Below the pieces are notes generated by a model. It searched no databases. It had not been told where the DNA came from and saw only the letters and a program-made list of their open reading frames with translations. 6,168 nt of DNA, from positions 1 through 6,168 of the forward strand of contig CALPPP020000080.1 in assembly GCA_943325485.2 (NCBI GenBank), in the 5' to 3' direction. This DNA is from Rickettsia typhi. Lineage in GTDB: Bacteria > Pseudomonadota > Gammaproteobacteria > Burkholderiales > Burkholderiaceae_C. Below, one piece after another: positions 5,717 through 6,168 of this stretch (within the stretch, counting starts at the first letter, position 1; each line of letters begins with the position of its first letter). The position numbers were made by a program, and so were the translations under genes.

Positions 5717-6168
<452 letters not shown>

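Overview
The window looks like ordinary chromosomal DNA of a betaproteobacterium, most likely order Burkholderiales and family Comamonadaceae (freshwater Limnohabitans or Rhodoferax type). I infer this from recalled family sequences: the PyrG N-terminus, the dfp/coaBC-dut pair and the short form of SlyD. No database was searched. Base composition looks moderate and even, and I see no insertion sequence, phage gene, tRNA, rRNA or CRISPR array.

Layout. (1) 1-348, + strand: the 3' end of a metallo-beta-lactamase-fold hydrolase of the YycJ/WalJ type. It converges on (2) 365-1948, - strand: an acyl-CoA synthetase with all the adenylate-forming motifs. (3) 1965-1992: a strong intrinsic terminator for the gene upstream of the ligase. 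That gene is (4) 2009-2176, - strand: a 55-residue Ala/Pro-rich lipoprotein with its own SD, a good -10 box and a leader of about 100 nt. (5) 2338-3465, - strand: a JmjC/cupin ribosomal oxygenase, RoxA (YcfD). It is divergent, across only 32 bp, from (6) 3498-4019, + strand: a SlyD-like FKBP-type prolyl isomerase. (7) 4024-4473, - strand: dut, dUTPase, coupled by an ATGA overlap to (8) 4470-5693, - strand: coaBC, the bifunctional coenzyme A biosynthesis flavoprotein. (9) 5767-6168, + strand: the first 134 codons of pyrG, CTP synthase, divergent from coaBC across 73 bp.

How the genes fit together. coaBC-dut is a two-gene operon that probably ends at a hairpin lying inside the 3' end of slyD. 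The divergent coaBC/pyrG pair is metabolically suggestive: bacterial CoaB uses CTP to activate phosphopantothenate, PyrG makes CTP, and Dut supplies dUMP and removes dUTP. The lipoprotein and the ligase lie in line, but a terminator separates them, so the ligase either depends on read-through or has a promoter I cannot see.

I found no convincing undescribed multi-gene system. The points most worth a second look are the small repeat-rich lipoprotein with its structured leader, the two mutually exclusive hairpins in the pyrG leader, the SD-less CCCCATGA starts of slyD and coaBC, and the dut terminator embedded in slyD coding sequence.
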